Origin: Paraescarpia echinospica
Taxonomy: Eukaryota > Annelida > Polychaeta > Sabellida > Siboglinidae
Assembly: GCA_020002185.1 (NCBI GenBank)
Contig: CM034534.1
Span: forward strand, 35,077,559-35,141,558
Direction: 5' to 3'
DNA length: 64,000 bases
Within the stretch, counting starts at the first letter, position 1; every line of letters begins with the position of its first letter. Both the position numbers and the translations under genes were made by a program. The notes under the pieces were generated by a model, which was not told the DNA's origin, did not search any database, and saw only the letters and a program-made list of their open reading frames with translations. Shown one piece after another: positions 1 through 10,694 of this stretch.

Positions 1-134
1 AATCATTCAGAACATTTACAATGTCCCATATCTGCAAATAAAAAAATAATTCTGTACTATTTCAAAGATCATGATTGAGCCATTATGGCAGCAGAATTCA
101 GAATGAGACGTAATGTTGACAAAAGTAAGCTTAC

Positions 135-235
135 GTGGTAACGTTGGCATCCACAGTTCGATGTCATCGGCGTCTGCGTCGGATGGTTCAGAAAAGCCAC
201 CGATTGTGAGGAAGCCCTTGGCACTATAGCGTAAC
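135..235 (-). CDS. KDM3: KDM3-family demethylase, exon 12 of those visible (just after the first zinc-finger cysteines)
   Basis: This is the most C-terminal exon in the window. It starts with one base that completes an Arg codon split with the previous exon. It then encodes residues 1734-1766 of the visible protein, including RYSAKGFLTIGGF and the acidic stretch DADADDIELW. In JMJD1C/KDM3 proteins the FCRF.FRR segment is followed by a GF....Y..EA..LW block, and this exon matches that order and spacing. The acceptor reads TGTAG and the donor CCAC/GTAAGC. It ends in phase 1, so at least one further exon must lie left of position 1. Bases 1-134 are the start of that intron and show nothing else. 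The JmjC catalytic domain is outside the window. Confidence 0.92.
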
Positions 236-984
236 CTACAGGCACAGAATGCACAAATGTAACACTCAACTACAAACAGCCCCATAACATGAGTGCTATA
301 CTCAGTGATATACAACTATCTACAAACAACTGCCAACTAATCACAATTTATTATTATTTTAATAAATGGGTAACTGGTGATGAAGTCTATATAGTAATAT
401 ACATTGCAGTTTACTACATTGTGAAGCAACATGCATATAAAACCATGCATCTTTCAATAAATGTATAACATTGTATTAACAACCAACTGGTTTGGAATAA
501 AAATCTTAAATGGTCTAGCAGCCTTGGCTAGGAAAGAGCACAAGAGACCTGTTACAAGACATATACCTGTGGCATATGTCACACAATAGATATTGCAACT
601 GATGATGGTGATCCAATTGACCTATCCATCACGTCACCAGTTGCCTAGCAAAACCTCCATCAAGCCATAAAAAAACATGTGTTGGGTTCCGACATTCCGT
701 CGTATATTTTGTTGAAATTCCGGCCCCAGAAGTCTTTCTTTATGACAAAAACATAAGGCAAAATTTTTAAAGTGACAACTCTATGTGGAAATGTTTAATT
801 TATGAGATATCATGCAGCAAAACTAAAGTAATTAACATATATAACTGTTATTAATAGCATTGGCATGGCAAAGCTTGATGGAGGTCACGTGCAAACAATT
901 TATTGTAACGTACACAAACCGCTAGTTTGAGTGTCAACTGAGAGAATGCGCCTTAGTAGTGCCGCCTGTGGCACTGTGACTGAC
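236..984 (-). other. Intron between visible exons 12 and 11
   Basis: The donor is CGCAG/GTCAGT and the acceptor TGTAG. The sequence is AT-rich, and I see no coding segment, RNA gene or clear repeat. Confidence 0.85.
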
Positions 985-1189
985 CTGCGGAAGGCGTAGA
1001 ACCGACAGAAGATGTTGGTGAGTTTCTTGCTGCGCTGGTTGCGGATCATCTTGCACTCACGACACTTCATCAACTTGGGGGTGACGTCCGTGCAGGATCC
1101 GACTTGCAGGAACGGCTCCAGACTTTTGCGCAGTTTCACCATCGACTCCGTGTTTGGCAGCTTGTTGGCCAGCACCACAGATGGGTTCT
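985..1189 (-). CDS. KDM3: KDM3-family demethylase, exon 11 of those visible (start of cysteine-rich zinc-finger region)
   Basis: This exon encodes visible residues 1665-1732 plus two bases of Arg1733. The segment KLRKSLEPFLQVGSC, then KCRECKMIRNQRSKK and NIFCRFYAFRR, is the hallmark that identifies the gene. KDM3/JMJD1 proteins carry FLQ..SC, a KCRECRL(I)R motif and FCRF.(Y/H)FRR just before their zinc finger. Cysteines are at residues 1697, 1707, 1710 and 1726. In the family this region is needed together with JmjC for H3K9me1/2 demethylation. The acceptor is ATCAG at 1190-1191; a second AG two bases on would break the frame, so phase picks the first. The donor CGCAG/GTCAGT gives an Arg codon split across to the next exon. 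High confidence. Confidence 0.95.
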
Positions 1190-1758
1190 CTGATCACCAT
1201 ACACCCAACATCTCAGTCACAGCAAATGGCAGTCATGTTCACATTCTAAGTATTTTCAGAGCACGAGCACTTCATCATTTATCAACTGTGGTATGTGTTC
1301 ACGTGTTTATCGACATTCCATATAACTATTTTGAAATTTTGGTCACGCTCACTATCAGGCATGAGATTCTTCCGCAGAAACGCGGATTTCGGTGGTTCAT
1401 GAACTCAATTTGATAAATGGAACACAAGTTATTTACAAATGATACAACAATGAATAAACAGCCATAATCAGCTGACAAAATAGGTAAGAACAACAAAAAC
1501 ATTCTGAGTGACATCGATTATTTATGTATAAGCTGACCAATGAAATATGATAAAGAGACTAACCACTGCAGTGGACAAACATACTATGATACCAGACTGC
1601 AATTAATTTTCCAACAATCTGCTAAATATTTACTTTTGGCATGTTAATGTTAAAAGATCGCCAGATTTGGGGCAAACTCAGCTTTCTCAATGTGTTTAGC
1701 TTCCTCTGACCACATCCCTGTATCTCTGTATCGCTGTATCCCTGTATGTGTGTCATAC
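1190..1758 (-). other. Intron between visible exons 11 and 10
   Basis: The donor is GCGAG/GTATGA. The polypyrimidine tract before the acceptor is weak. A short run of near-repeats of CTGTATC around 1724-1748 is the only structure seen. Confidence 0.85.
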
Positions 1759-1882
1759 CTCGCACGTAGTCTGCACCCATCTTCTGTAAGGCCTCCCACT
1801 TCTTCTCTAGCTTCACTTCACAGTCGGACAGAGGCACCTTGACTGGAGGCTTCACATCCTCACTCTCCTCTCCCCTCTCTCC
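1759..1882 (-). CDS. KDM3: KDM3-family demethylase, exon 10 of those visible
   Basis: This exon encodes visible residues 1624-1664 plus one base: an acidic start (GERGEESEDVKPP), then KVPLSDCEVKLEKKW and EALQKMGADYVR. It joins in frame to ENPSVVLANKLP in the next exon. The segment occupies the place of the charged linker ahead of the zinc finger in KDM3 proteins, and I recognise no domain in it. The acceptor GTTGACAG gives phase 0, matching the phase-0 donor of exon 9, and an in-frame TGA sits just inside the intron. The donor is GCGAG/GTATGA. Its 5' 62 bases and its acceptor are copied about three more times upstream in a 90-bp minisatellite (1821-2160), which makes the exact acceptor the least certain part. 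Confidence 0.85.
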
Positions 1883-2160
1883 CTGTCAACATCACACACA
1901 CACACACATCACCTGCCAGTGAGACAGAGGCACCTTGACTGGAGGCTTCACATCCTCACTCTCCTCTCCCCTCTCTCCCTGTCAACATCACACACACATC
2001 ACCTGACAGTGAGACAGAGGCATCTTGACTGGAGGCTTCACATCCTCACTCTCCTCTTCCCTCTCTCCCTGGCAACATCACACACACATCACCTCACAGT
2101 GAGACAGAGGCACCTTGACTGGAGGGTTCACATCCTCACTCTCCTCTTCCCTCTCCCTGG
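1821..2160. repeat. 90-bp minisatellite derived from a coding exon and its splice acceptor
   Basis: Four copies start at 1821, 1917, 2007 and 2097 with spacings of 96, 90 and 90 bases. The longer first spacing comes from six extra bases of CA repeat. On the minus strand each copy reads acceptor-like GTTG(A/C)CAG, then the acidic coding start GGAGAGAGG, then AAGCCTCCAGTCAAG, then a GT-type donor-like site followed by a TG run. Copy 1 is the 5' half of the real exon at 1759-1882. Copies 2 and 3 form 66-base segments (1913-1978 and 2003-2068) that are open, phase 0 at both ends and flanked by AG and GT. Copy 4 has a 2-base deletion. Confidence 0.9.
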
Positions 2161-2442
2161 CATCACACACACACGCACGCACACGCACGCACGTACACAC
2201 ACACATCAACAACTTGGCTTCATACGTACAGTTAGTTGGGCACCATCACTCTCTTATGTCAACCAAACGTTCTTATATAACACAATAACCAGTCATTAAA
2301 ACCTTTTGGAAAAGTGTGCTTTACACCCGACTTATTTGTTCATCCAAGAGAGTTCTGACAACAGAACAACCATTTTGAAAACAGCTGGTAATGCTGCACA
2401 ATGTGATAGATTATGTACCTGGGGGCAAGAGGAAGAACTAAC
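1883..2442 (-). other. Intron between visible exons 10 and 9
   Basis: The left part is the exon-derived 90-bp minisatellite. Next to it is a CACA/CACG microsatellite at about 2162-2206. The donor is CCTCAG/GTTAGT at the right end. Between 2210 and 2440 I see nothing else. Confidence 0.85.
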
Positions 2443-2547
2443 CTGAGGACATCCGTCTTTGCCGTGCTTTCGTTTCTTAGACGATCCACCATTGTGTCGC
2501 TTCTTGGAGTTGATGCGTCGCTTCAGACACACACTCCCATCTGTACA
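2443..2547 (-). CDS. KDM3: KDM3-family demethylase, exon 9 of those visible (basic, nuclear-localisation-like)
   Basis: This is a 105-base exon, phase 0 at both ends, encoding visible residues 1589-1623: CTDGSV, then CLKRRINSKKRHNGG and SSKKRKHGKDGCPQ. Two clusters, KRRINSKKRH and SKKRKHGK, look like a bipartite nuclear localisation signal, and a basic Lys/Arg-rich linker occupies the same place in JMJD1C. The acceptor chosen is TTCCTCTTGTAG, which has a good pyrimidine tract. A second AG seven bases downstream (exon end 2540) also keeps the frame if exon 8 uses its alternative donor. The donor is CCTCAG/GTTAGT. Confidence 0.87.
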
Positions 2548-3011
2548 CTACAAGAGGAACTAGACGTTGACATTCTTGGACACATCACATTGCTAAAAAG
2601 AACTGCATTTGTAATACATGGGACAAATATATAACGATTTATTGCATAAGTTTAATTTGGGACTGGGCAAATATTGAAAGCAATGACTATTCTTGTCACT
2701 TACACTATTGGATACTAGTAATGAATGTTTGCACAATCTACCATCTCCGCTTGACGAGTGTATAGTGCTACCACTTAGTGAATGCATCAGTTACTTAACG
2801 GTTCAGTGCTTCCACCTAGTGGATGTATAAATTACTTGACAGTCCAGTGCTTCCACCTAGTGAATGCACCACTTACTTACCACTTTGAAAATTATTCAAT
2901 ACCAACACACAACTGTAATAGGAGGTAGTCTACAAGAGAGTATATAAAACAACAAATGTTTTTGTCAGAACCATTGTGACATAGCAACTATGCAGATATG
3001 ACAAGACTCAC
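2548..3011 (-). other. Intron between visible exons 9 and 8
   Basis: The only structure seen is a three-copy 41-bp tandem repeat at 2765-2882. The remainder is AT-rich and featureless. Confidence 0.85.
2765..2882. repeat. 41-bp tandem repeat, three copies
   Basis: Copies start at 2765, 2806 and 2847 with the core GTGCTTCCACCTAGTG. The third copy is shorter and diverged. Confidence 0.8.
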
Positions 3012-5180
3012 CTGTGACTCACTCTCGGAGGCCGAGCTGGTCGACTCATCCTCTGTCTTCCCAGTAAGATCCCGCATCATGCTGATGGGAGACTTACTCG
3101 CCCCGTCCTTGGTGGGGGAGATGTAGGAGCAGTTGACGTAGCAGTCTTTGAGGGGTTCCTTCTTCACCTCTTCCATACCTTCGGGGTTGTCGTCCTGAAT
3201 CGTTGTATTCCTGTCCTCGTCAGAGTAGCGCTGTAGCCATGCCTTTTTCCCCATCTTGTGTGACTCGCCACGCTGCGCTGACGACGCTGCCACTGACGTT
3301 GCTATCGACGCCGATGCTACTGACACAGCAGCAGCATCGACTTTGAGAGGTGGCGGCGGACTCGATGCACTGAGCGTGTCACTGTCGGTGTCCGTGTAAC
3401 CGTTGGCAACGCGGTTGATTGTGTCCATGATAGAGGATGACGATGATGTCGGAGCCGAAGGCATGGACAACGCAACTAACTGATCACTAGGGGGCGGTGG
3501 TGTCGCTGCCGTGTGCGACACAGTCAGACATGGCATCGTCACGTGCATCGATTGTGTCGTGAACGTCACTGCCGTTGTTGTTGTCATCGCCGTACTGCAC
3601 GATGCTCCTGTACACGGCACTGTGCTTGCACTGGTAGGTGGCGCCACCGGCTGCAGGTTGGGCGGTGACACGTACTTTGATGGTGATGACTTGGCCAAGC
3701 GACTCTTCTCCCTCTCCCTCTGCCTCTCCCTCTCCTGGTCCTGGAGGAAGACACTCTGAACTGCGCTCTCCACAAACGACTTGAACGTGTGTGATGTCTG
3801 TCCCATGCCATCAACTGACGTTGTCACAATATACGGCGGTTTGATGGTGTATGAGTTTGTTGCAGGTAAGGTCACAGGTGGCATCTCTGTCTTGAGTTTC
3901 TTCCTGCCGGTGGTGCCATCTGTCAACTGGTCTTTCTGTGAGCGTTTGTTCTGACTGGCAGCCATTTGTGCGGCGGCGAGACTCAGCATGCGACTGGCAT
4001 CGTGCGAGGTGTCGCCGGGCCATGACTGACCCTGTGCGGCCGCCTTCAGACTGGCGTGTGTCGTGTTTGTTTGTGTGTAAATGGGGTTGGGCACCAGACC
4101 CTGTTGGATGAGACTGTAGCAGTACGCCGCCGCCATCGACGACTCAGGCAGTGACACAGAATGCGGAGCAACACCACCTGGCGGCGGTGACCTGTACACA
4201 GCACCGGGTGACCTCCCGGGCGACGCGCGGCCAGCGCCTGACTTGGGCGAGAGTTTCATGGCAGCCGGACGGTGCTGCATCGCCGCCATGGTGGCTACAC
4301 TGCCATCTTTAGGCAGCTCCATGGGTTGCATGATGGCGGCGGAGAGTTGCTGCGGACTGGCGACGCGCAGTGGGCTCTGTGTGCGCGGCATCGCCATCTT
4401 GCCAAGCTTGGTCATGTTGGCGGGAACACTGGCGGACACGGGACTGCAGGACACGCGCGCACTCACAGACATGTTGTAGGCCGCGTCCTGCACGCGCTGC
4501 TGTGCGTGCATGTATGCGTGGTGGGGACTGCACGGGGACACGGCCGCACTGTGCGACGGTGCGCTGTTTGTGTGCGCTCCCATCATGTGCTTCTCTCTCG
4601 CACCCTGGTGATGGGGCGACATCGCCGTGCCCAGGGTGATGCTACCCCCGTGGTGGTGACTAGACAAGTCTGCCCTCTCTTTACCCTTATTCTCTACAAT
4701 CACAGAGCTCGGCTTGCTGTAGCCCTCTTTTGATAGCAGTGGTGGTGGTGACGCTAGTGCAGTCTTGTCTGCTGGACTATGCTTGGCAGCCTCATACAAC
4801 TTCTCCTGCGAGATAAAGGTCGGCCTACACGGCTGGTAGCCATACAGGTTGAAGTTAGGTTCCGCCTTCACATGACCTGCAGTGGCGCCATCTTTGGGCG
4901 AGTGGACCTGGTAGCCACTGACAGCAGTGAAGCCCGGGTGCACCTTGGTTTCGCGGGCCTCGCGTAGTGCTGTCTCACGTTCCCGCTGACGTGACTGTTC
5001 CTGTAGCCGGGCCTGCTGTTGTTTCTCCTCTGTCTGGCGGCGCTGGTGCTGTTGATGCTGTTGATGCTGTTGATGCTGTTGATGCTGCTGGTGCAGCTGC
5101 TGTTGCTGTAGCAGCATCTGGTGCTGTGCAGCCAGGTCCAGTTGGAAAGGCATTGGGTTCCACGTGCCTGCCATCAGACC
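3012..5180 (-). CDS. KDM3: KDM3-family demethylase, exon 8 of those visible (large low-complexity exon)
   Basis: This 2169-base exon, phase 0 at both ends, encodes visible residues 866-1588. In order it has GLMAGTWNPMPFQLDL, a Q/H tract at 885-914 built from QQH repeats, an R/E/Q stretch, the ordered-looking block CRPTFISQEKLYEAAKHSP, and long Ser/Pro/Ala-rich segments. Near the end are SFVESAVQSVFLQDQ with a short RERQRERE helix, KKAWLQRYSDEDRNT at 1510-1524 and an acidic SASESESQ end. The KKAW block closely resembles one I recall from vertebrate JMJD1C, which supports the family call independently of the zinc finger. The rest is probably disordered. The acceptor is CTACTTACAG and the donor CACAG/GTGAGT. 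An alternative GTGAGT donor 11 bases earlier gives an exon start at 3023. Coding GC content is far above that of the introns. Confidence 0.95.
5050..5110 (-). repeat. Coding QQH / poly-Q tract (9-bp repeat)
   Basis: Repeated CAGCATCAA-type 9-mers inside the large exon encode about six QQH units next to a pure Q run. In-frame 9-bp units can change in number without shifting the frame. Confidence 0.85.
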
Positions 5181-7473
5181 CTGTAAGTAGCAACACACCC
5201 ATATATGACAATAGATACCACACATATATCATATGAGTCCCTCCTTTTTAGAATTGGATATTTTAAATAGCATTATAAAATAATAAAAAATATAAATGTT
5301 TGGAATATTTTCATTTGAATGGAAATTGACATCTGTTCTCTTTTGTACCTCACAAAATAATATATTATTGACATAACCTACATAATAAAACACCCATAAA
5401 CTATTACTCAGTTGTGAAGACACTCATATTCCCACTGACCTATTTACTTATGTCCAATAAGACTCGCATCAATGTTGTCATTTTGTGTACTAAAAAACTA
5501 CATAAACACACTCATTATGGTGGCAACATCAACATTTCAAAAGAAACTATTGCTGAGTTACCCTGCAGCAGTTATACACACCACTTTCATTTACAGTGTG
5601 CAAATACACTGTCAATGTAAGGTTGGACCATAAACACAGTAAGCCATAGGGTAAATATAGCCACCTCACTATTCTTTCTTATTTAAATAACTGGTGGAAC
5701 AGAGCATAATGCGACAACATAAGTTGTAGCACTAATCTCACCCTATATTATGAACGGTAATGCCAGAGAAATTAGTCTAAAAACAGGCTAAGCTTTGGCA
5801 TGGCAAATACTAGCTCCCAGCCCTATTGCCAGGTTGCCAATGTTTATGAACTACAAGCTGCTCCATCGCCATCACCATGGCAACGTGATGGCAACAGGCA
5901 CTGCAGGTGCTACCTGCTACTACCTCAACATCACAGCAGAGTGAAAGCGGACGACTCCTTCCTGGAATTCCACTAACCACAACCCACGGCATAAACAGTT
6001 CCTGGCCAAGAATTCCCCAACAGTACGGACTCACATATCTAGAATGGCGCACATGTTTAATTAATCCCCAATGGTGTGGCTGCACAGAGCCACATGTAAA
6101 CACAACATACCTATGAGGTAACCTGTACCTTGGCCATCTGTCAATGCCAAATAGGGTGGGTGAGCAACTGGGGGCAGTCACTGTGAACCCCCACAACCAG
6201 TGCATGGGCCACATGGGCATCATCTGTATCTAGTTACCTACTTCATCATAAGTGAGGTGTGTACTGATTGTGACAGTAGATGTATCCATGGTGAACCCTA
6301 ATGGTTTCTAGGTACTAGGATGAAAGATGTAGCCAGCGTGGGGGAGTGATGTCAGTGATAGGTCAGTGTCTGTACTCAGCCACTGGAGGTTACTAGGAAG
6401 TCCCTGTCAGCTTGAATCAACTATCTCCTCACAACCGCCATATCAAACTGCCGAGTGACGCTCAAGTCAACCACAGACGCAACATATAGCAGGGCCTCAT
6501 AATGCTTCCCTCAATAATACCTCAATACATTCCAAGCAGTGTTTGCCCTAAATCACACCCAACTATAGCTTGCCCCAATACACAATCTGATTGGACTTAC
6601 CCCAATACACACTTCCAACTATTGGCCTGCCTCAATACACACCTCAATAGTGCTTGCCCCAATACACACCTCAATTGTGCTTGCCCCAATATACACCCCA
6701 ATTGAGCTTGCTCCAATATACACCCCAACAGTGCTTGCCTCAACTCAGTTAGCTTACTTGGTTTGTTATGATGTTGCAGAATGTATAGTTTGACCGATCA
6801 CCAAAATATTTAAACTTGTGTATGTTTTAAAGATACAAATCATTGATATACAAATCTATCTGGAGAAAAGCTTTCCAAGGAGGCATGAATAACTGATCTT
6901 AATCATCTGGCTAAGGCTAACAGAGCTCTCTGACACGAAAGCTAACAACTCACATAATCAGTAGGCAAGAGAACTCTACAAGCAACAAACAATAACCTGA
7001 CACCACCAAGAGAGATCAGTGTCTAGCATCAGGCAAGGCCAGTAACACCATCGGAATGAAATCATAATAAATTTGTCATCTCTATTTTAATTTATTTTCA
7101 ACACAATCATTACTGTGTGGACAGATTAATTATTCTGAACTCTATATATTTGGTCATAAAATTGTAACATACTCATGGAATGTGAATAAGACAGTAATAA
7201 AAGAACATATTTTGTTACACTACTTTTGGTTTACAACTCTGGTTTTTCAGTTACCCATAACTTATTTCCATAGACCCGTTGACCATAAATCATGGTGATG
7301 ACAAGTTATTTCCTGCTAAGGTCTTGTAATAACTTGCTAAATGACCACATGCACATGTTCCCTCCCAAAGACAGCACAGTTTACTAATATACATTAATAT
7401 GGTGACATATGGTGACAGTCTATAGGACATGTTACTACATTCAGGCCATGACGTAGGACAAGAGAGTACCTAC
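5181..7473 (-). other. Intron between visible exons 8 and 7
   Basis: This holds a 27-bp minisatellite at 6535-6746. A 137-codon open frame on the minus strand at 5810-6223 resembles nothing I know and lacks exon-like composition. Otherwise I see no structure. The donor is CAGAAG/GTAGGT. Confidence 0.8.
6535..6746. repeat. 27-bp minisatellite, about eight copies
   Basis: The consensus is close to GCTTGCCCCAATACACACC followed by TCAATAGT. Copies are cleanest between 6595 and 6746 and decay to the left. The unit is nine codons long, so a plus-strand frame stays open through it with the peptide period ACPNTHLNS. I do not regard that as a gene. Confidence 0.8.
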
Positions 7474-7681
7474 CTTCTGACTGGCGCGTCGCAGTGACTC
7501 CTGGAAGTGCTGGTTGACTGCAGCATCAGCTGCAGCAGCAGCAGACTCCCGGATGATACGCTCTCTCTCCGCTCTTGCCTGCTGCTCCCTCTCAGCCCGC
7601 TCCTTCTCCTTGCGCTCCTGCTCTGCTCGCTCCTGCTGCTCCCGCTCCAGACGCTCTTTCTGCTCCCGCTCTGCCCGCTCC
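7474..7681 (-). CDS. KDM3: KDM3-family demethylase, exon 7 of those visible (E/R-rich helix)
   Basis: This exon encodes visible residues 797-865 after completing split Arg796. It is almost entirely ERAEREQKERLEREQQ-like sequence and continues the charged helix that starts in exon 6. It ends in ESAAAAADAAVNQHFQESLRRASQK. The i/i+4 alternation of E and R suggests a single alpha-helix or coiled coil of roughly 100 residues across the two exons. The acceptor is GTGTTGCAG, entering in phase 2, and the donor is CAGAAG/GTAGGT in phase 0. I do not recall so long an E/R helix in vertebrate JMJD1C, so it may be a lineage-specific spacer. Confidence 0.95.
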
Positions 7682-7999
7682 CTGCAACACCAGCACACAT
7701 GTGGAACCATGAACAACACGCTGAAGATATACTGCTGCAAAATTTGTCTTAATAAACCCAATTTTTTTGCAAATTATGCCTATGAAACTTTCAAGTTATA
7801 AAAAACTATTCAAATTAACTCTTCCTGCTAAATATGATCACCTACAATGTTGGAGATGGAACAGACAAGGTTAAAATATAAATTATTTTTCCAACCAAAT
7901 ATTTGAACTGGAATTGCATGCCACTTGGGAGAAAGCATACTCTTTCAGAACTGCAAATGCGCACACGACTATTTAGCAGTGTTATCACATGAGACCCAC
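7682..7999 (-). other. Intron between visible exons 7 and 6
   Basis: This is a 318-base intron with donor GACAG/GTGGGT and acceptor GTGTTGCAG. It splits the charged helix. Nothing else is seen in it. Confidence 0.9.
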
Positions 8000-9728
8000 C
8001 TGTCGATGCGTTCCTTCTCCATGCGTTCCCTCTCAGCCCGCTGTCGCTCAGCCCTCTCGCGTTCCAAGCGCTCCCTCTCGGCGGCGCGCTCGATGCGCTC
8101 GCGGTCGTGTGCGATCTCGCGCTCCCTCTCCAGCATGGCGAGGTGTTCGCGACTGTGTAGCAGGTTGACGTCTCGCAGCAACTCCTCCTGGTATTGCAGC
8201 AGCATCCATGCCGGCGGCACCTGGATGGTAGGGTACTTCTGCTGCCAGATGCGCTCCAGCTGCAGCTGCTGCTGTAGCATCTGCATCTGCTGCAGATGCG
8301 CCACCTGCTGTTGCTGCACCAAAACGCTAAGGTTTGACAGTGACGACCGGTCGAGTGACGATGCTGCCGCTGCTGCCATCTGTTGTTGCAGCGTGAGGGG
8401 ATTGAGGTGGTGGCCATAGGCGGCCGCTGCCAAGTGTGTCACGAGGGGGTGGCTGGACTGGGGGTTGGGATGAGGGGTTGGCAGGGTCGCAGGATGGGGT
8501 GCTGTGGGGTAGGAGGTAGGCAGCACTACAGGTGCGTGTGCACGAGGTTGTAATGCGGCCTGCTGCTGTAGCGAATGAATATGCCGCATCACAGTGTCCT
8601 TTTTCAGCAGTTCTGGATCGCGGTACGGTTCAACCGGCCTGCGCTTGTCCACAAGCAGTGGACTTGAGGCGGACGCCTTCTCCGCAGCCTCACGGCTATA
8701 CGCAATCTCCTCTGACCGACCCATGTATGTACTACTGGCCTGTGATGCTGGACGCCGGTCATCGTGGCCGGAGCTACACCGACTGTCATCACCTGACCTA
8801 CTGTGCACTGCTGGCGGTGACCGCTCTCTCTCTGTCTTACTTTCACTTTTCTCATCCACCACTGCAGACCTGGCCAACAATGTGGATGCTGAGGCAGCAC
8901 GGTCATCCACGCCACCACTGACCGTGTCATCCCAGTGACCTCTGACCCCCTTCAATTTGGCGATCTGGTCAGTGACTGGACAGTGCACGTTGATCTGTGA
9001 TGGATTGATGTACCTGTCGCGGTCTGACTCAGTCGGTGAAGACTCAGAAGAGGAGGAGGTTTCTGGTGCATCTGTCTTCTGTAGACTGTCTGCGAGAAGA
9101 TGCAGCTTGCGGTAATGCATGTCGTCTGAGCGACACGACCGAGGCGACGAATGTACACTTCTGTTGTCGTTCTTCTCTTCCGACACTGGCGACGACACTG
9201 ACGACAAACGTGTCACGTCAACGTTGCTGTCCCCATGCTGCGCCGGTGACTCGAGCAAGGCGTGCTCCGTCTGGTCAGTGCCAGTCTGTTCGGCTGCCGC
9301 TCCACTTGCCGGTGGACACTTCTCCGTGGTCACTTCTGTGTCCGTACTGACCACACCGCTGTCCTGACCACTACTACCACTACAGGTGGCAGAAGCCACA
9401 GTGTCCACTATGGCACTCGGCGGCGACTTCACACATTCCTGTCGCCTGCCACTAGGTGTTGCTGTCTTTTCTGGCTGCGACTGAGTCGCATCAACACTAT
9501 CTTTGACACACTTCTCAGTGTGTGTCGCACTGGCGGCCTGGTTAGCGGCCTTGTTCGTGACCTGGTTGGTGACCTGGTTGGTGGCCTGGTTGGTGGCCTG
9601 GTTGGTGGCCTTGTTAGTGGCCTGGTTGACTGTTGTCACCACAGGCTCTTCAGGTCTGCGTTTAGACTTGTGTGCAGAGGATCCACTCCTCTGTGAGGTG
9701 CCTGCTGACTTCTTGACACTGCGAAGCT
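8000..9728 (-). CDS. KDM3: KDM3-family demethylase, exon 6 of those visible (low-complexity middle region)
   Basis: This exon encodes visible residues 220-795 plus two bases. It begins ELRSVKK with a basic cluster KSKRRPEE, then a tetrapeptide repeat (NQAT/NQVT/NKAA, 253-284), then long acidic and Ser-rich segments. More conserved-looking parts follow: VEPYRDPELLKKDTVMRHIH, which resembles the YRDPAL block of JMJD1C, then a Pro/His-rich stretch, LQQQM/poly-A, and IWQQKYPTIQVPPAWM. It ends in a charged helix (EREREIAHDRERIERAAERE). The acceptor TGTTGACAG enters in phase 1, which fits exon 5 directly. The donor is GACAG/GTGGGT in phase 2. In the family this region is largely disordered and recruits partners. 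Confidence 0.95.
9537..9629 (-). repeat. Coding 12-bp minisatellite (NQAT tetrapeptide repeat)
   Basis: On the plus strand GTTGGTGGCCTG-type 12-mers repeat about eight times. In the gene frame they give NQAT, NKAT, NQVT and NKAA units. The period is exactly four codons, so copy number can vary in frame. Confidence 0.9.
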
Positions 9729-10694
9729 CTGTCAACACACAAACAACACATGAGTGACATGAATAAACCTCTCAGAAACAACCCCATCACACGCCAAAGT
9801 GACTACATCTAGACAACTTCCTTACAGAACATGCAGGCCAAGAATGTGCCTACACAGTACATGTGAGAGCGGCTGTGAAGACAGATGTGGAGCCTACAGT
9901 CTACCTCCTAGCAGCGTGTTGAGGCTTGGCAGCTGCCTTGAGATGCTGCTGCTATTATACGAAGCCTGACAGACAGCAGCTACAGAAATAGGACAGGCTA
10001 ATAAACATGTCTGTGCCATGTCTGGCAACAACTCAACAATGTCAGGCCTCATGCGGGCTACTAGCTACACACACATACCTGCAGCCAGACACAGCCTAAT
10101 GAACAGTCCACCCCCCTCACATACATACCCCTAAGTAAGGAATGTGGGGTTACTACACACAATCAACAACCACCACAAGTAGGGCAAACCTGACACACAC
10201 TGCAGTTATCTTTGGCAGGCAATCTACCTTCCACATTCAATAATAGGGCCATTGTATCTACACCTCCATTGAGCAGTGACAGTAAATGGAAATGTTTTAA
10301 TATGCAATGTGCTAAATAAGTTAGCCCACAGACAACTCCATAGAGCTATCTAGGTCAACAACAACTTGTCTTCATCAGGCAATCCCCTACACAAATACAC
10401 CTATCTACAGTGGCAGGTTCCAAGAAAACACTGCACAATTTAAATAAATTGCCTGCAGCAGCATGCTCCATCAGCTTGAGGTGAGTCACAGACCTGTAAA
10501 TGTCAGGCAAAAAACCACAGCAACCAATGTAATCCAGGAACTGCTTCCTGGAAATGACTTTATAAAGCAACCGAGCTCATCAGTCAGGTGAATTGATTGG
10601 AGGAGGGATATTATGACTGAGTGTGCAGCAGGCATAGAGAGACCTGCTGATGCTGACAGCATGTCTTCAGTGGCTGCCACAATCAAGTAGACTT

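Noticed and set aside
1919..2299. 126-codon plus-strand open frame with a repeated RHLDWRLHILTLL peptide
   Set aside because: It is the antisense of the exon-derived 90-bp minisatellite, open only because the period is 30 codons.
5810..6223. 137-codon minus-strand open frame in the intron 5181-7473
   Set aside because: Exons on both sides join in phase without it, and it matches no family I know.
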